Shown piece after piece: positions 6,307 to 12,923 of a stretch of DNA of 17,422 nt. The stretch lies in contig JAKLEK010000007.1 of NCBI GenBank assembly GCA_022703115.1, forward strand, positions 1-17,422, given 5' to 3'. The position numbers and the translations under genes are program-made. A model generated the notes under the pieces. The model searched no databases. It saw nothing but the letters and a program-made list of their open reading frames with translations, and was not told the origin of the DNA. The stretch is from Elusimicrobiota bacterium. GTDB taxonomy: Bacteria > Elusimicrobiota > Elusimicrobia > Elusimicrobiales > UBA9959. Position 1 is the stretch's first letter. Each line of letters opens with the position of its first letter.

Positions 6307-6313
6307 GGGCCGG

Positions 6314-6334
6314 CCGGGCCTGGTCCGGTTTTTT
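6314..6334 (+). terminator. weak intrinsic terminator candidate
   Basis: CCGG (6314-6317), a 7-nt loop and CCGG (6325-6328) are followed directly by six T residues (6329-6334), just after the deoxyribosyltransferase stop. The stem is short and the same T run is part of the next gene's TTGTATCAT box. Alternative GGCC/CCGG pairings exist in this GC-rich stretch. Confidence 0.35.
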
Positions 6335-6341
6335 GTATCAT
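6333..6341 (+). promoter_or_regulatory. candidate -10 (TTGTATCAT) placed for a leaderless GTG start
   Basis: TATCAT (6336-6341) ends 7 nt before the GTG at 6349, so transcription would begin at or next to the start codon. No Shine-Dalgarno lies upstream of the GTG. The TTG prefix matches the boxes at 4500-4508 and 5837-5845. Confidence 0.4.
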
Positions 6342-6348
6342 ATCCGCT

Positions 6349-8067
6349 GTGAAAGCCGATAAGACGCTTCTTTTCCTGGCGGCGGCGGCTCTCGCCGCGC
6401 ATTTTGTGGCGGCGCGGGCCTTTATCAGGTCCGCGGCTCCCACATACGACGAGACGGTGCATCTGGCCCGGGGTTATTCCATCCTGGCCACGGGCCGCTA
6501 CGATATGGTGCCTACGGGGCATCCTCCTCTGGCGGAGATCGCGGGGGCTCTTCCTCTGCTGGCCCTTCGGCCGGGCGTCTTCGTCGGGCATCCGTATTTC
6601 ATCGGGAACATGGCCTACCATTACGGCGATCTGTTCCTGTACGACAATGTCGTGCCGCCGGAGAGGCTCCTTGGCGCGGCCAGGGGCTTCTCGCTGCTGC
6701 TCTGGAGCGGCCTTACCGCGTTCTTTATATGGCTTTTCGCCGGCAGGTCGCATGGTCCGTCCGTTGCGGCGGCTTCGGTGGCCGTTTTCTCCCTCATGCC
6801 GGTGTTCATCTCCAATAACGCTCTCGTGGCCACGGACGCCGCTTCTTCGGCTCTTTATCTGGGCGCCTTCTGCCTGGCGTACATGTTCTCGTCCATGCCG
6901 GCCGCCCCGAAGCCGCCGCGCTCGGCCTGGAGCCGGAAGCGTCTTATCCTCGCCGCGCTTGCCGGTCTGCTGAGCGGTCTGGCCATGGCGGCAAAATTCA
7001 ACATGTTCGTGGTGCCTCCGCTCGTTCTGTCCCTCTGGACGGCCGATAATCTGATGGAAAGGAGGGTCCGGCCGGCGGCGCTGGCCGGATATGCCGCGCT
7101 TTATCTGGTCTGCGCCTTGTTCGCCGCCGCCGCGGTTTACGGGTTCGACCTCGCTCCATACGCGTCCGGGTTGCGCGATATGTTCGGGATGCTGGACCGG
7201 GGCCGGTCCTCTTTCGCCTGGGGTCATTACGGCCTCGAAGGAGTATGGTGGTACTTTCCGCTGGCGCTGGCCGTGAAGACGCCGCTGGCGGCGCTGGCGC
7301 TCGCCCTCGCCGGCGCCGTGTCGATGGCGCGCTCCTTCAGGAAGGAATATATCTGGCTTCTGGTCCCGCCGCTGGTGTATTTCATCGCCGCTTCCGCTTC
7401 GAAAATGCAGATAGGGTTCCGGCATGTTATGCCGGCCCTTACTTTCATGGCGATCCTGGCGGGGATAGGGACGGTGAGCGTCGCTAGGAGCCGTGTACTG
7501 CCGGCGGCGGCCGCGCCGCTGCTGCTCTTATGGGGGTGGGGACTCGTCCGGACGTGGCCGCATTATCTGGCGTATTTCAATGAACTGGCCGGCGGGCCGG
7601 CCAACGGGTACAAGTTCCTGGTGGATTCCAATCTGGACTGGGGGCAGGACGTGAAAGCGCTGGCGGACCGGCTTGCCGGGATGGGGAATCCTCCGGTGGT
7701 ATTCTCGTATTTCGGCGTGGCGCGGCCGGAACGTTACGGTATAAGGTACGTTCCGCTGGGGGTGGTTTCCAATGTGGAACTGCGGGGTACGGGTGAGGAC
7801 CTGTGCCGGGCAGAGGAGCTGCTGCTGGCGGTATCGGCCACCAATCTGCAGGGCACTTATTATCCGGACCGGGACACGTACGGCTGGCTGAAGGAGCGCA
7901 AGCCCGGGTTCTCGGCCGGATATTCCATTTTCCTTTATGATCTGAGCGCCGACCGGGACGGGACGTCCAGGCTGGCCGGCCTTTTCGACAGGAACGGGAT
8001 GAACGAGGAGGCGGAGTGCCTGTATGCCAGGCTGGATAAGGGAGGAGCGGCGAAGGCGGGGAAGTGA
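6349..8067 (+). CDS. GT39-type polyprenyl-phosphate-dependent glycosyltransferase, membrane protein
   Basis: This 572-residue multi-pass membrane protein has the layout of the PMT/ArnT (GT39, GT-C fold) family. A first transmembrane helix (about 5-25) precedes the conserved acidic pair TYDET (D34, E35) in the first outer loop, then GHPPL (57-61). Roughly ten further hydrophobic segments run to about 400, including KMQIGFRHVMPALTF (352-366). A soluble C-terminal part holds DSNLDWGQD (426-434), a motif common in bacterial GT39 relatives. These enzymes move a sugar from a lipid carrier to protein or glycolipid on the outer face of the membrane; donor and acceptor are not determinable. The GTG start has no ribosome-binding site and a -10 box just upstream. 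No in-frame alternative fits better. Confidence 0.85.
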   Translation: MKADKTLLFLAAAALAAHFVAARAFIRSAAPTYDETVHLARGYSILATGRYDMVPTGHPPLAEIAGALPLLALRPGVFVGHPYFIGNMAYHYGDLFLYDNVVPPERLLGAARGFSLLLWSGLTAFFIWLFAGRSHGPSVAAASVAVFSLMPVFISNNALVATDAASSALYLGAFCLAYMFSSMPAAPKPPRSAWSRKRLILAALAGLLSGLAMAAKFNMFVVPPLVLSLWTADNLMERRVRPAALAGYAALYLVCALFAAAAVYGFDLAPYASGLRDMFGMLDRGRSSFAWGHYGLEGVWWYFPLALAVKTPLAALALALAGAVSMARSFRKEYIWLLVPPLVYFIAASASKMQIGFRHVMPALTFMAILAGIGTVSVARSRVLPAAAAPLLLLWGWGLVRTWPHYLAYFNELAGGPANGYKFLVDSNLDWGQDVKALADRLAGMGNPPVVFSYFGVARPERYGIRYVPLGVVSNVELRGTGEDLCRAEELLLAVSATNLQGTYYPDRDTYGWLKERKPGFSAGYSIFLYDLSADRDGTSRLAGLFDRNGMNEEAECLYARLDKGGAAKAGK

Positions 8068-8071
8068 GGCC

Positions 8072-8089
8072 GGGTCCGTGGCCGGACCC
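8072..8089. terminator. hairpin between convergent genes, possible bidirectional terminator
   Basis: GGGTCC (8072-8077) and GGACCC (8084-8089) form a 6-bp stem with a 6-nt loop. It lies between the convergent GT39 and rubredoxin genes, which end at 8067 and 8116. Neither side has a T tract, so Rho-independent termination is doubtful, but the placement suits a 3'-end structure for both transcripts. Confidence 0.35.
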
Positions 8090-8115
8090 CCTTCCACCGC
8101 CTTGCCTGGTTCCGC

Positions 8116-8277
8116 TCAGTTCTGAGGTTCGAACTCTTCCTTGCCGGCCCCGCAGAGCGGGCAGACCCAGTTCTCCGGGAGCTTTTCGAAGGGCGTTCCA
8201 GGAGCGACCGAATTGTCCGGATCTCCCAGCTGGGGATCGTAGACGTAGCCGCAGAGTTTGCACACGTATTTCTTCAT
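8116..8277 (-). CDS. rub: rubredoxin
   Basis: This is a 53-residue protein starting MKKYVCKLCGYVYDPQLGDP. Its iron ligands are C6-x2-C9 (CKLCGYVYD) and C39-x2-C42 (CPLCGAGKEEFE). The intervening PGTPFEKLPENWVCPLCG is the standard rubredoxin sequence and the length is typical. It is a one-electron carrier, the usual donor to superoxide reductase and rubrerythrin, which are encoded just upstream. AAGGAG stands 8 nt before the ATG at 8275-8277. It is the last gene of the oxidative-stress operon, 75 bp after desulfoferrodoxin. That gap contains the hairpin at 8298-8322. Confidence 0.95.
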   Translation of the reverse strand: MKKYVCKLCGYVYDPQLGDPDNSVAPGTPFEKLPENWVCPLCGAGKEEFEPQN

Positions 8278-8297
8278 ATCCGTTCTCCTTGTTTGTT

Positions 8298-8322
8298 GAT
8301 GTCCCTGTCTTCGCTGGACATC
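8298..8322 (-). other. intercistronic hairpin between desulfoferrodoxin and rubredoxin genes
   Basis: GATGTCC (8298-8304) and GGACATC (8316-8322) form a perfect 7-bp stem with an 11-nt loop, 20 nt before the rubredoxin start. There is no T run. It may be an mRNA-processing or stabilising element that sets rubredoxin output separately; this is inference. Confidence 0.4.
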
Positions 8323-8352
8323 GATGGTTCGCGGCGGCGCATCGTCCGGCCG

Positions 8353-8733
8353 CTAGGCCTTCCAGAGGCCGTGCAGGTTGCAGTACTCTCGCACGTAGAC
8401 TTCCTTTGGTTCGAAGCAGAGGCAGAATTCCGCTTCCGGCGCCTGTCCCGGTTTCAGGAACGTCCTGAAGGACCTTCCGTCCGCGACCAGCTCGATCCAT
8501 TCTATGAAGTGCTTCTCTTCCATGGGGTGCGGGACCGAGCCGACCTTGACCTTGAAAGAGGTCTTGTTCTTTTCCAGCACGGGGACGTGCTTTTCCTTCG
8601 CCGCGTCGGTGGTGTTCTCGAAGAACTGTCTCATGTCCGAACCGCAGCAGACCAGCACCCCGGGGCCGCCGTGAAGCACTTCCACTATGTTGCCGCAGGC
8701 GTCGCATTTGTATATCTCTTTTATCTCGGGCAT
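8353..8733 (-). CDS. dfx: desulfoferrodoxin (two-iron superoxide reductase)
   Basis: This 126-residue protein starts MPEIKEIYKCDACGN. The N-terminal desulforedoxin centre uses C10, C13, C29 and C30, a classic C-x2-C with paired Cys. The C-terminal superoxide reductase domain has E47-K48-H49 (EKHVP), H69, H75, and C118 with H121 (CNLHG), the four-His one-Cys iron site. Residue numbers of the Glu-Lys-His loop and of H69/H75 coincide with those I recall for D. vulgaris Dfx. It reduces superoxide to peroxide without making oxygen, taking electrons from rubredoxin. Start at 8731-8733 is fixed by AAGGAGG 4-5 nt upstream. An open frame extends further up to 8979, but that part overlaps tpx and is not the gene. 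It lies 23 bp after tpx. Confidence 0.95.
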   Translation of the reverse strand: MPEIKEIYKCDACGNIVEVLHGGPGVLVCCGSDMRQFFENTTDAAKEKHVPVLEKNKTSFKVKVGSVPHPMEEKHFIEWIELVADGRSFRTFLKPGQAPEAEFCLCFEPKEVYVREYCNLHGLWKA

Positions 8734-8756
8734 CTTTCCTCCTTCGGGATCGCGTT

Positions 8757-9314
8757 CTAGATGAGCGCTTTTACCGCGTTGAGCACTTCGTCGTAATCGG
8801 GCTCCTTGCCCGCTTCCGGCACGATCTGGGCGTACTTGATCACGCCGTCCTTGTCCACTATGAATACGGCCCTTGCCAGGAGGCGCAGCTCCTTGATCAG
8901 GACGCCGTATGCCTTTCCGAAATCCGCTTTCTGATGGTCGGAGAAGGTACGTACCGACTTTACGCCGGCCGCTCCGCACCAGCGTTTCTGGGCGAAAGGC
9001 AGGTCCATGCTTATGGCCAGAACGTTCACTTCCGGGCCCAGAGCCTCGGCCTCTTTATTGAAACGGCGGGTTTCCAGGTCGCAGACCGGCGTGTCCAGGG
9101 AAGGGACGGCCAGGATGACGCTTACCTTGTCCCTGTAGGTGCGCAGGAACTTCATCGGCAGCATTTCATTGTCGGTGACCTTGAAGTCCGGCGCCGGGCT
9201 GCCGACCTTTATCTCTTCGCCCATCAGGGTCATGGGACGCCCGTGCAGGGTCACCGTGCGCTTGACGGCTTCTTTCTTCTCCGCGCTTTCAGTATCGTTG
9301 AGGTTATCTTCCAT
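8757..9314 (-). CDS. tpx: thiol peroxidase (Tpx-type atypical 2-Cys peroxiredoxin)
   Basis: This 185-residue protein shows the Tpx signature. VTLHGRPMTLMGEEIKVGS (21-39) precedes PSLDTPVCDLETRRFN with Thr75 and peroxidatic C78. Resolving C113 is in QKRWCGAAGV, 35 residues later, close to the E. coli C61/C95 spacing. It reduces hydrogen and alkyl peroxides using thioredoxin-like donors, here removing the peroxide made by superoxide reductase. The N-terminus carries a charged extension of about 17 residues compared with E. coli Tpx. I keep this start because AGGAGG lies 7 nt before the ATG at 9312-9314, and the later in-frame Met (28) would cut into the first conserved strand. Gene order is rubrerythrin, 28 bp, tpx, 23 bp, desulfoferrodoxin. 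Confidence 0.95.
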   Translation of the reverse strand: MEDNLNDTESAEKKEAVKRTVTLHGRPMTLMGEEIKVGSPAPDFKVTDNEMLPMKFLRTYRDKVSVILAVPSLDTPVCDLETRRFNKEAEALGPEVNVLAISMDLPFAQKRWCGAAGVKSVRTFSDHQKADFGKAYGVLIKELRLLARAVFIVDKDGVIKYAQIVPEAGKEPDYDEVLNAVKALI

Positions 9315-9342
9315 TGGACCGCCTCCTGTTAATTAGCCCTGG

Positions 9343-9915
9343 TTACCAGTTCTCCGCCAGTATCTCGAAGTAAGCGCGCGGGTGGGCGCACGCCGGGCAG
9401 TTCTCCGGGGCCTGTTCGCCTTTGTGGAGGTAACCGCAGTTCATGCAGCGCCATGTCGTTTCAGATCCTTTCTTGAAGACGGCGCCTTCGGAAACGTTCT
9501 TATGAAGGCCGCGGTAGCGGCGCTCATGCTGTTTTTCCGCGACCGAGATGAGTTCGAACAGCCTGGCGACTGTCGGGAAACCTTCTTTGGCGGCGGTCTT
9601 GGCGAAGGAGGGGTAGAGTTCGCCCCACTCGTGGGCTTCTCCGTCGGCGGCGGCTTTCAGGTTGTCCTTCGTGGTGCCGATGACGCCGGCCGGGTAGGAG
9701 GCTTCTATGGTCACGTCCCCGCCTTCCAGGAAGCTGAAGAAGCGTTTAGCGTGTTCTTTTTCCTGGTCCGCGGTCTCTTCGAATATTTTCGAGATCTGGA
9801 AATATCCTTCTTTTTTCGCGACGCCGGCGAAATAAGTGTAGCGGTTCCTGGCCTGAGATTCTCCGGCGAAGGCCGCCAGCAGATTCTTTTCGGTCTGTGT
9901 CCCTTTCAGTTTCAT
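9343..9915 (-). CDS. rbr: rubrerythrin
   Basis: This 190-residue protein starts MKLKGTQTEKNLLAAFAGES. The diiron four-helix domain has E19 (AGESQARNRY), E52-x2-H55 (QEKEH), E93 and E96 (GEAHEWGE), and E127-x2-H130 (AEKQH). The C-terminal rubredoxin domain uses C157/C160 (CMNCG) and C173/C176 (CPAC). It is an NAD(P)H/rubredoxin-dependent peroxidase in anaerobes. The start at 9913-9915 is supported by TAAGGAGG about 8 nt upstream; an in-frame ATG nine codons earlier lies within the repeat. It is the first gene of the stress operon, preceded by a 300-bp hairpin-rich leader. One repeat copy ends right at the Shine-Dalgarno, which could affect translation. Confidence 0.96.
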   Translation of the reverse strand: MKLKGTQTEKNLLAAFAGESQARNRYTYFAGVAKKEGYFQISKIFEETADQEKEHAKRFFSFLEGGDVTIEASYPAGVIGTTKDNLKAAADGEAHEWGELYPSFAKTAAKEGFPTVARLFELISVAEKQHERRYRGLHKNVSEGAVFKKGSETTWRCMNCGYLHKGEQAPENCPACAHPRAYFEILAENW

Positions 9916-9928
9916 GTGAAGTTCCTCC

Positions 9929-9969
9929 TTACTCTGTCGCACCCCGAGCCTTTGGCTCGGGGCGAATAC
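9929..9969. repeat. 41-bp palindromic repeat, copy 1 (upstream of rubrerythrin)
   Basis: This begins ttactctgtcgcac and ends cgaatac, with a central perfect hairpin CCCCGAGCC-ttt-GGCTCGGGG (about 9942-9962). Its proximal end touches the rubrerythrin Shine-Dalgarno on the minus strand, placing the hairpin about 17 nt upstream of it in any leader mRNA. Copy 2 is 185 bp away in the same orientation. No T run follows on either strand, so it is not a standard terminator. It may be a REP-type element. Confidence 0.75.
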
Positions 9970-10113
9970 CGCCGGGCCTCAAAAGGTGTCGGCCCGGTGC
10001 TCCCGGAGGAGGGCTCCGCCCTCCTTCCGCGCTTGCTCCCTTCGCCTAGCTCGGTCGCTGCGCTGAACCTCCCGAAGAGGAGATCTCTTCCGAGAGTAAT
10101 GAAACCGAGCTGC
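9970..10113. other. hairpin-rich spacer between the two 41-bp repeats
   Basis: No gene is evident. Successive stems can be drawn: CCGGGCC (9972-9978) with GGCCCGG (about 9991-9997); GGAGGAGGGC-tcc-GCCCTCCTTCC (about 10000-10023, about 10 bp including a wobble); and GAAGAG-gagat-CTCTTC (about 10075-10091). The minus strand is open for 71 codons here, but the product is low-complexity, has no family features and spans both repeats, so I reject it. With its flanking repeats the block may be a small non-autonomous repeat element, or the regulatory leader of the rubrerythrin operon. No clear PerR or Fur box was seen. Confidence 0.45.
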
Positions 10114-10154
10114 TTACTCTGTCGCACCCCGAGCCTTTGGCCCGGGGTGAATAC
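10114..10154. repeat. 41-bp palindromic repeat, copy 2
   Basis: This is identical to copy 1 except for two changes, GGCCCGGGG for GGCTCGGGG and TGAATAC for CGAATAC. The first change turns one stem pair into a mismatch. It is followed by unrelated sequence leading to the end of the sensor kinase gene at 10216; nothing further is visible in 10155-10215. Confidence 0.75.
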
Positions 10155-10215
10155 TAATACATCGGTTCGGTCTACCCGGCAGGATCCGCGGCCCCCATCG
10201 CCGCCGGTTCAACTG

Positions 10216-12078
10216 TTAACGCTTCACCGGCTCCGGGAGCGCGGCCGCCGGGAAACAGATGTCGAAGGTCGTCCGGCCCGGTTTGCTGGTCACGCTTATC
10301 CCTCCCTTATGGGTCTTTACCAGAGCGTACACCGTGGAGAGCCCCATGCCGGTCCCCTTCCCTTCCGCCTTGGTTGTGAAGAACGGTTCGAAGATCTTGT
10401 CTATTATGTCTTCCGGTATCCCCGGCCCGGTGTCGGAAACGGAGAGGCGGATGGTACGGCCCGTAATTTCGTATTCGGCCGAGCAGGCCCGTCCGCTCTC
10501 CTCGGGCCGGGAGAGCGTGGTTATGGCGAACTCCCCGGCGCCGGACATGGCGTCGCGGGCGTTCACGGCCAGGTTCATCAGTATCTGTTCCAGTTGGCTC
10601 TTATTGCCCCGTATCTTCGGCAGCTCCGGGTCCAGCTCCAGTTTCAGGCGTATCCGGTGCTGAAAGAGCATGTTAAGCATTGCGTCCATGCCTTTTATGA
10701 CCGCGTTAAGGTCCAGGTCGCTCATTTCCGAAGCCTGGTTCCTGCTGAAAGCGAGCAGTTGCTGCGTCAGCGCCGCTCCGCGGTTTATGCCATCGGCCGC
10801 CTGGCGTATGTAGTTGGCGACCGGGGCGTCCTGAGGAAGGGTCTCGAGCGCCAGCGAAACGAAGCCTTTGGTCCCCGTCAGGATATTGTTGAAATCGTGG
10901 GCGATGGCGCCGGCGGTCCTGCCGAGGGATTCCATTTTCTGTCCGTGCACCATCTGTTCCATGGCCGCCTTTCGGGCGTCGTCGGCCTGCTTTCTCAGTA
11001 TACGGTGGCCAAGCTGCGCGGCGATGGCCGGCAGGAAGTCCGTTTGTACGTCCGTGAGCCCGTCGATCTCTCTCCTGGAGAAGAAATCCAGGGCCATCAC
11101 GAACTCGCCGTCGGCAAGGACCGGAACGCTGATGGCGCCCTTTAGCCCGTCCTCAGAGGCGGCCCGCAGCCTGGGGAAGTTGGCGTCCCGCGTGACGTTC
11201 TTTATCCAGGCCGGCTCCAGAGAGACCCAGACCCGTCCCGGCAGGCCTTCTCCCTTGCGGAAGACCGATCTTTCGCTGGCTTCGATGAAATTCTTCAGCC
11301 TCTCCGGTTCCGGAGCCCAGATGACGGCGCATTCCAGCCGCTTTCCGTCCCGGGAGAGGGAGAACGCCTCTCCGGCGCTCCAGCCTCCGGCCTCGCAGAT
11401 CTCCTCCAGCACCAGTTTCATCGCGGTCTGGAGGTCCGGCGCGTCGGAGATTATCCTGGTGGCGGCGTGGAGCAATTTTATTCCGCGTTCGGTGCGGCGG
11501 CGCTCCGTCACGTCCTTGAAGGCCACGATGACCCCCGTTATCTTCCCGTCCTCCATGGCGGGGGAGGCCACATATTCCACCTGAAGCGGGGAGCCGTCCT
11601 TCTTCCAGAAAACCTCGTCCCCGACGTGCCTGGTCTTCCCGTCCCTGGCCGCGGAGTAAATGGCGCAGTCTCCGGGCGGATACGCGGAACCGTCGGCCCG
11701 GGTATGATGGAAAAGGGCGTGCGAATTTCTGCCTATTATCCCGCCGCCATGATAGCCCAGCATGTCCTCGGCGGCTTTGTTGGAGAAGATCACGTCGCCG
11801 TTAAGGTCCATGCCATAGACGCCTTCCCCTACCGAGTTCAGCACCAGGCTGGCCGTCCTTCCGGTGTTCTTGAATGATTCCCTTTCGCGCTGCAACGCTT
11901 TTATTTCCCTTATCAGGAAGTAGTAGATGATCGGGGCCGAGCATGCGGCGAGTATCGCGGTGTCCAGGGCGATGCTCAGCGCGCCGGACGTGTCGGAGTA
12001 GTCGAACACCAGTTCGAGCATCAGCTCCACGCCTATAACGGCGAACAGCGTCTTCAGGAAGAGATTCGTGTGCCGCAT
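10216..12078 (-). CDS. membrane-anchored hybrid-sensor histidine kinase (TM-PAS-GAF-HisKA-HATPase)
   Basis: This 620-residue kinase has two N-terminal membrane segments (about 7-25 and 36-56) with a very short external loop. A PAS domain (about 75-195) ends in the PAC-like VAFKDVTERRR, and a GAF-like domain follows (about 200-365). The phosphoacceptor box is GQKMESLGRTAGAIAHDFNN with H394. The ATPase has N506 (NLAVNARDA), DTGPGI (549-554), EPFFTTK (564-570) and GKGTGMGL (573-580). The HDFNN H-box is typical of HPK4-class kinases. Despite the sensory domains there is no receiver domain, and no response regulator gene lies in the window, so it is an orphan. The ATG at 12076-12078 has a weak GGGGA site. 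A perfect TATAAT (12094-12099) lies 15 nt upstream. Confidence 0.92.
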   Translation of the reverse strand: MRHTNLFLKTLFAVIGVELMLELVFDYSDTSGALSIALDTAILAACSAPIIYYFLIREIKALQRERESFKNTGRTASLVLNSVGEGVYGMDLNGDVIFSNKAAEDMLGYHGGGIIGRNSHALFHHTRADGSAYPPGDCAIYSAARDGKTRHVGDEVFWKKDGSPLQVEYVASPAMEDGKITGVIVAFKDVTERRRTERGIKLLHAATRIISDAPDLQTAMKLVLEEICEAGGWSAGEAFSLSRDGKRLECAVIWAPEPERLKNFIEASERSVFRKGEGLPGRVWVSLEPAWIKNVTRDANFPRLRAASEDGLKGAISVPVLADGEFVMALDFFSRREIDGLTDVQTDFLPAIAAQLGHRILRKQADDARKAAMEQMVHGQKMESLGRTAGAIAHDFNNILTGTKGFVSLALETLPQDAPVANYIRQAADGINRGAALTQQLLAFSRNQASEMSDLDLNAVIKGMDAMLNMLFQHRIRLKLELDPELPKIRGNKSQLEQILMNLAVNARDAMSGAGEFAITTLSRPEESGRACSAEYEITGRTIRLSVSDTGPGIPEDIIDKIFEPFFTTKAEGKGTGMGLSTVYALVKTHKGGISVTSKPGRTTFDICFPAAALPEPVKR

Positions 12079-12093
12079 ATGTCCCCGCCTAAT

Positions 12094-12099
12094 ATTATA
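12094..12099 (-). promoter_or_regulatory. TATAAT -10 upstream of the larger sensor kinase
   Basis: A perfect TATAAT lies in the 22-bp gap after the TIGR02757 gene, 15 nt before the kinase ATG. No good -35 is visible, and that position would fall inside the upstream gene. It would let the kinase be transcribed separately from the genes before it. Confidence 0.4.
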
Positions 12100-12100
12100 T

Positions 12101-12889
12101 CTAATGCTTGCGCGGGCCGTTCAGCTTCAATATCCCGGTCCGGGTAAGAGAAAAATCGTATTTGACCGGGTCGGCCGGCTCGACCAGCCTGAACCCGGCC
12201 GTTATTTCCAGCGCCGTCCTCATGGACGTGTCCTTCCTGGAAGTAAGTCCGAGCTCCCGGGCTATGCGGTGCATGTGGGTGTCCAGCGGAACGATGAGCC
12301 TGGATGCCGGGATGCGCTTCCAGACGCCAGGGTCCACGGCGTCTTTCCGTACCATCCACCGCAGGAAGAGGTTGAGGCGCTTGAAGGAGCTCTTTTTCTC
12401 CGGGCACGGCGTGAGGGTGGGGGCGCAGGCCAAGTGGTTGAATTCGTTCACGAACGAGTAGATCGCGCCGGAAAGGTCGTCGTCCTCAGGACGGTAATGC
12501 CGGGCGAAGAATGCTTCCAGAGATCCGTGCTTGAGCAGCGCGTTGCGTATGTTCAGCAGGAATACCGACAGTTCGGCTCCGGAGGTGAAGCGGTGCTTGA
12601 AAGAAAGGAAACGCTTCGCTATGTCCGGCGCGCGGCGCTCGCGCAGCCAGGCTGAGGGGGAGGGCCCCATGGGCGACAGGACCTTATCCACGCTCCTGAG
12701 TATCTGGGCCACGTTCCCGTAGGCCAGAGCCGCCGCTATGAATCCGGCGGCCTCCCTGTCCGGAGCGCTTCGGTAGCGGTACACGAATTCGAGCGGGTCC
12801 GGATGTATGAGTTCCTTCCGGTTGAATTCCGCGTATATACGCTCAAGGTTGGCCCGGTCCGGCCGTGCACGCTCGGCTTTCCTGATCAA
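12101..12889 (-). CDS. TIGR02757 / DUF2400 family protein, function unknown
   Basis: This 262-residue protein matches TIGR02757. Early LEFVYRY...FIAAALAYGNV (33-60) is followed by the family signature RLNLFLRWMVRKDAVDPGVW (171-190). PLDTHMHRIARELGLTSRKD (201-220) and EPADPVKYDFSL (237-248) complete the C-terminal half. The LDTH...R.A..LGL stretch resembles the DTHV.R...RLGL segment of helix-hairpin-helix DNA glycosylases, so a distant relation is possible, but no activity is known to me. The start is a TTG (12887-12889) with GGAGG 5 nt upstream; no ATG or GTG in frame fits as well. It lies between two sensor kinase genes, 34 bp below one and 22 bp above the other. Confidence 0.88.
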   Translation of the reverse strand: MIRKAERARPDRANLERIYAEFNRKELIHPDPLEFVYRYRSAPDREAAGFIAAALAYGNVAQILRSVDKVLSPMGPSPSAWLRERRAPDIAKRFLSFKHRFTSGAELSVFLLNIRNALLKHGSLEAFFARHYRPEDDDLSGAIYSFVNEFNHLACAPTLTPCPEKKSSFKRLNLFLRWMVRKDAVDPGVWKRIPASRLIVPLDTHMHRIARELGLTSRKDTSMRTALEITAGFRLVEPADPVKYDFSLTRTGILKLNGPRKH

Positions 12890-12923
12890 TCCTTCCTCCG
12901 TTCTTTAAGGAACCGTTCCAGGG

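Noticed and set aside
5860..7425. 521-codon minus-strand open frame opposite the deoxyribosyltransferase and GT39 genes
   Set aside because: The product is rich in Arg, Gly, His and Gln with no recognisable domain. Both sense genes have clear family motifs.
8072..8089. Strong Rho-independent terminator between the GT39 and rubredoxin genes
   Set aside because: The hairpin is real, but neither strand has a T tract, so it is listed only as a low-confidence candidate.
9912..10127. Possible 71-residue peptide encoded across the repeat region
   Set aside because: Low-complexity Arg/Gly/Ser product created by the hairpin repeats, no ribosome site, and it overlaps the rubrerythrin start.
9929..10154. 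CRISPR array
   Set aside because: Only two repeat copies, a 144-bp non-spacer-like interval, and no cas genes in the window.
9382..11145. 587-codon plus-strand open frame opposite rubrerythrin, the repeats and the kinase C-terminus
   Set aside because: It spans three unrelated sense features and the repeat region, and its sequence has no domain signal; a GC-driven shadow.
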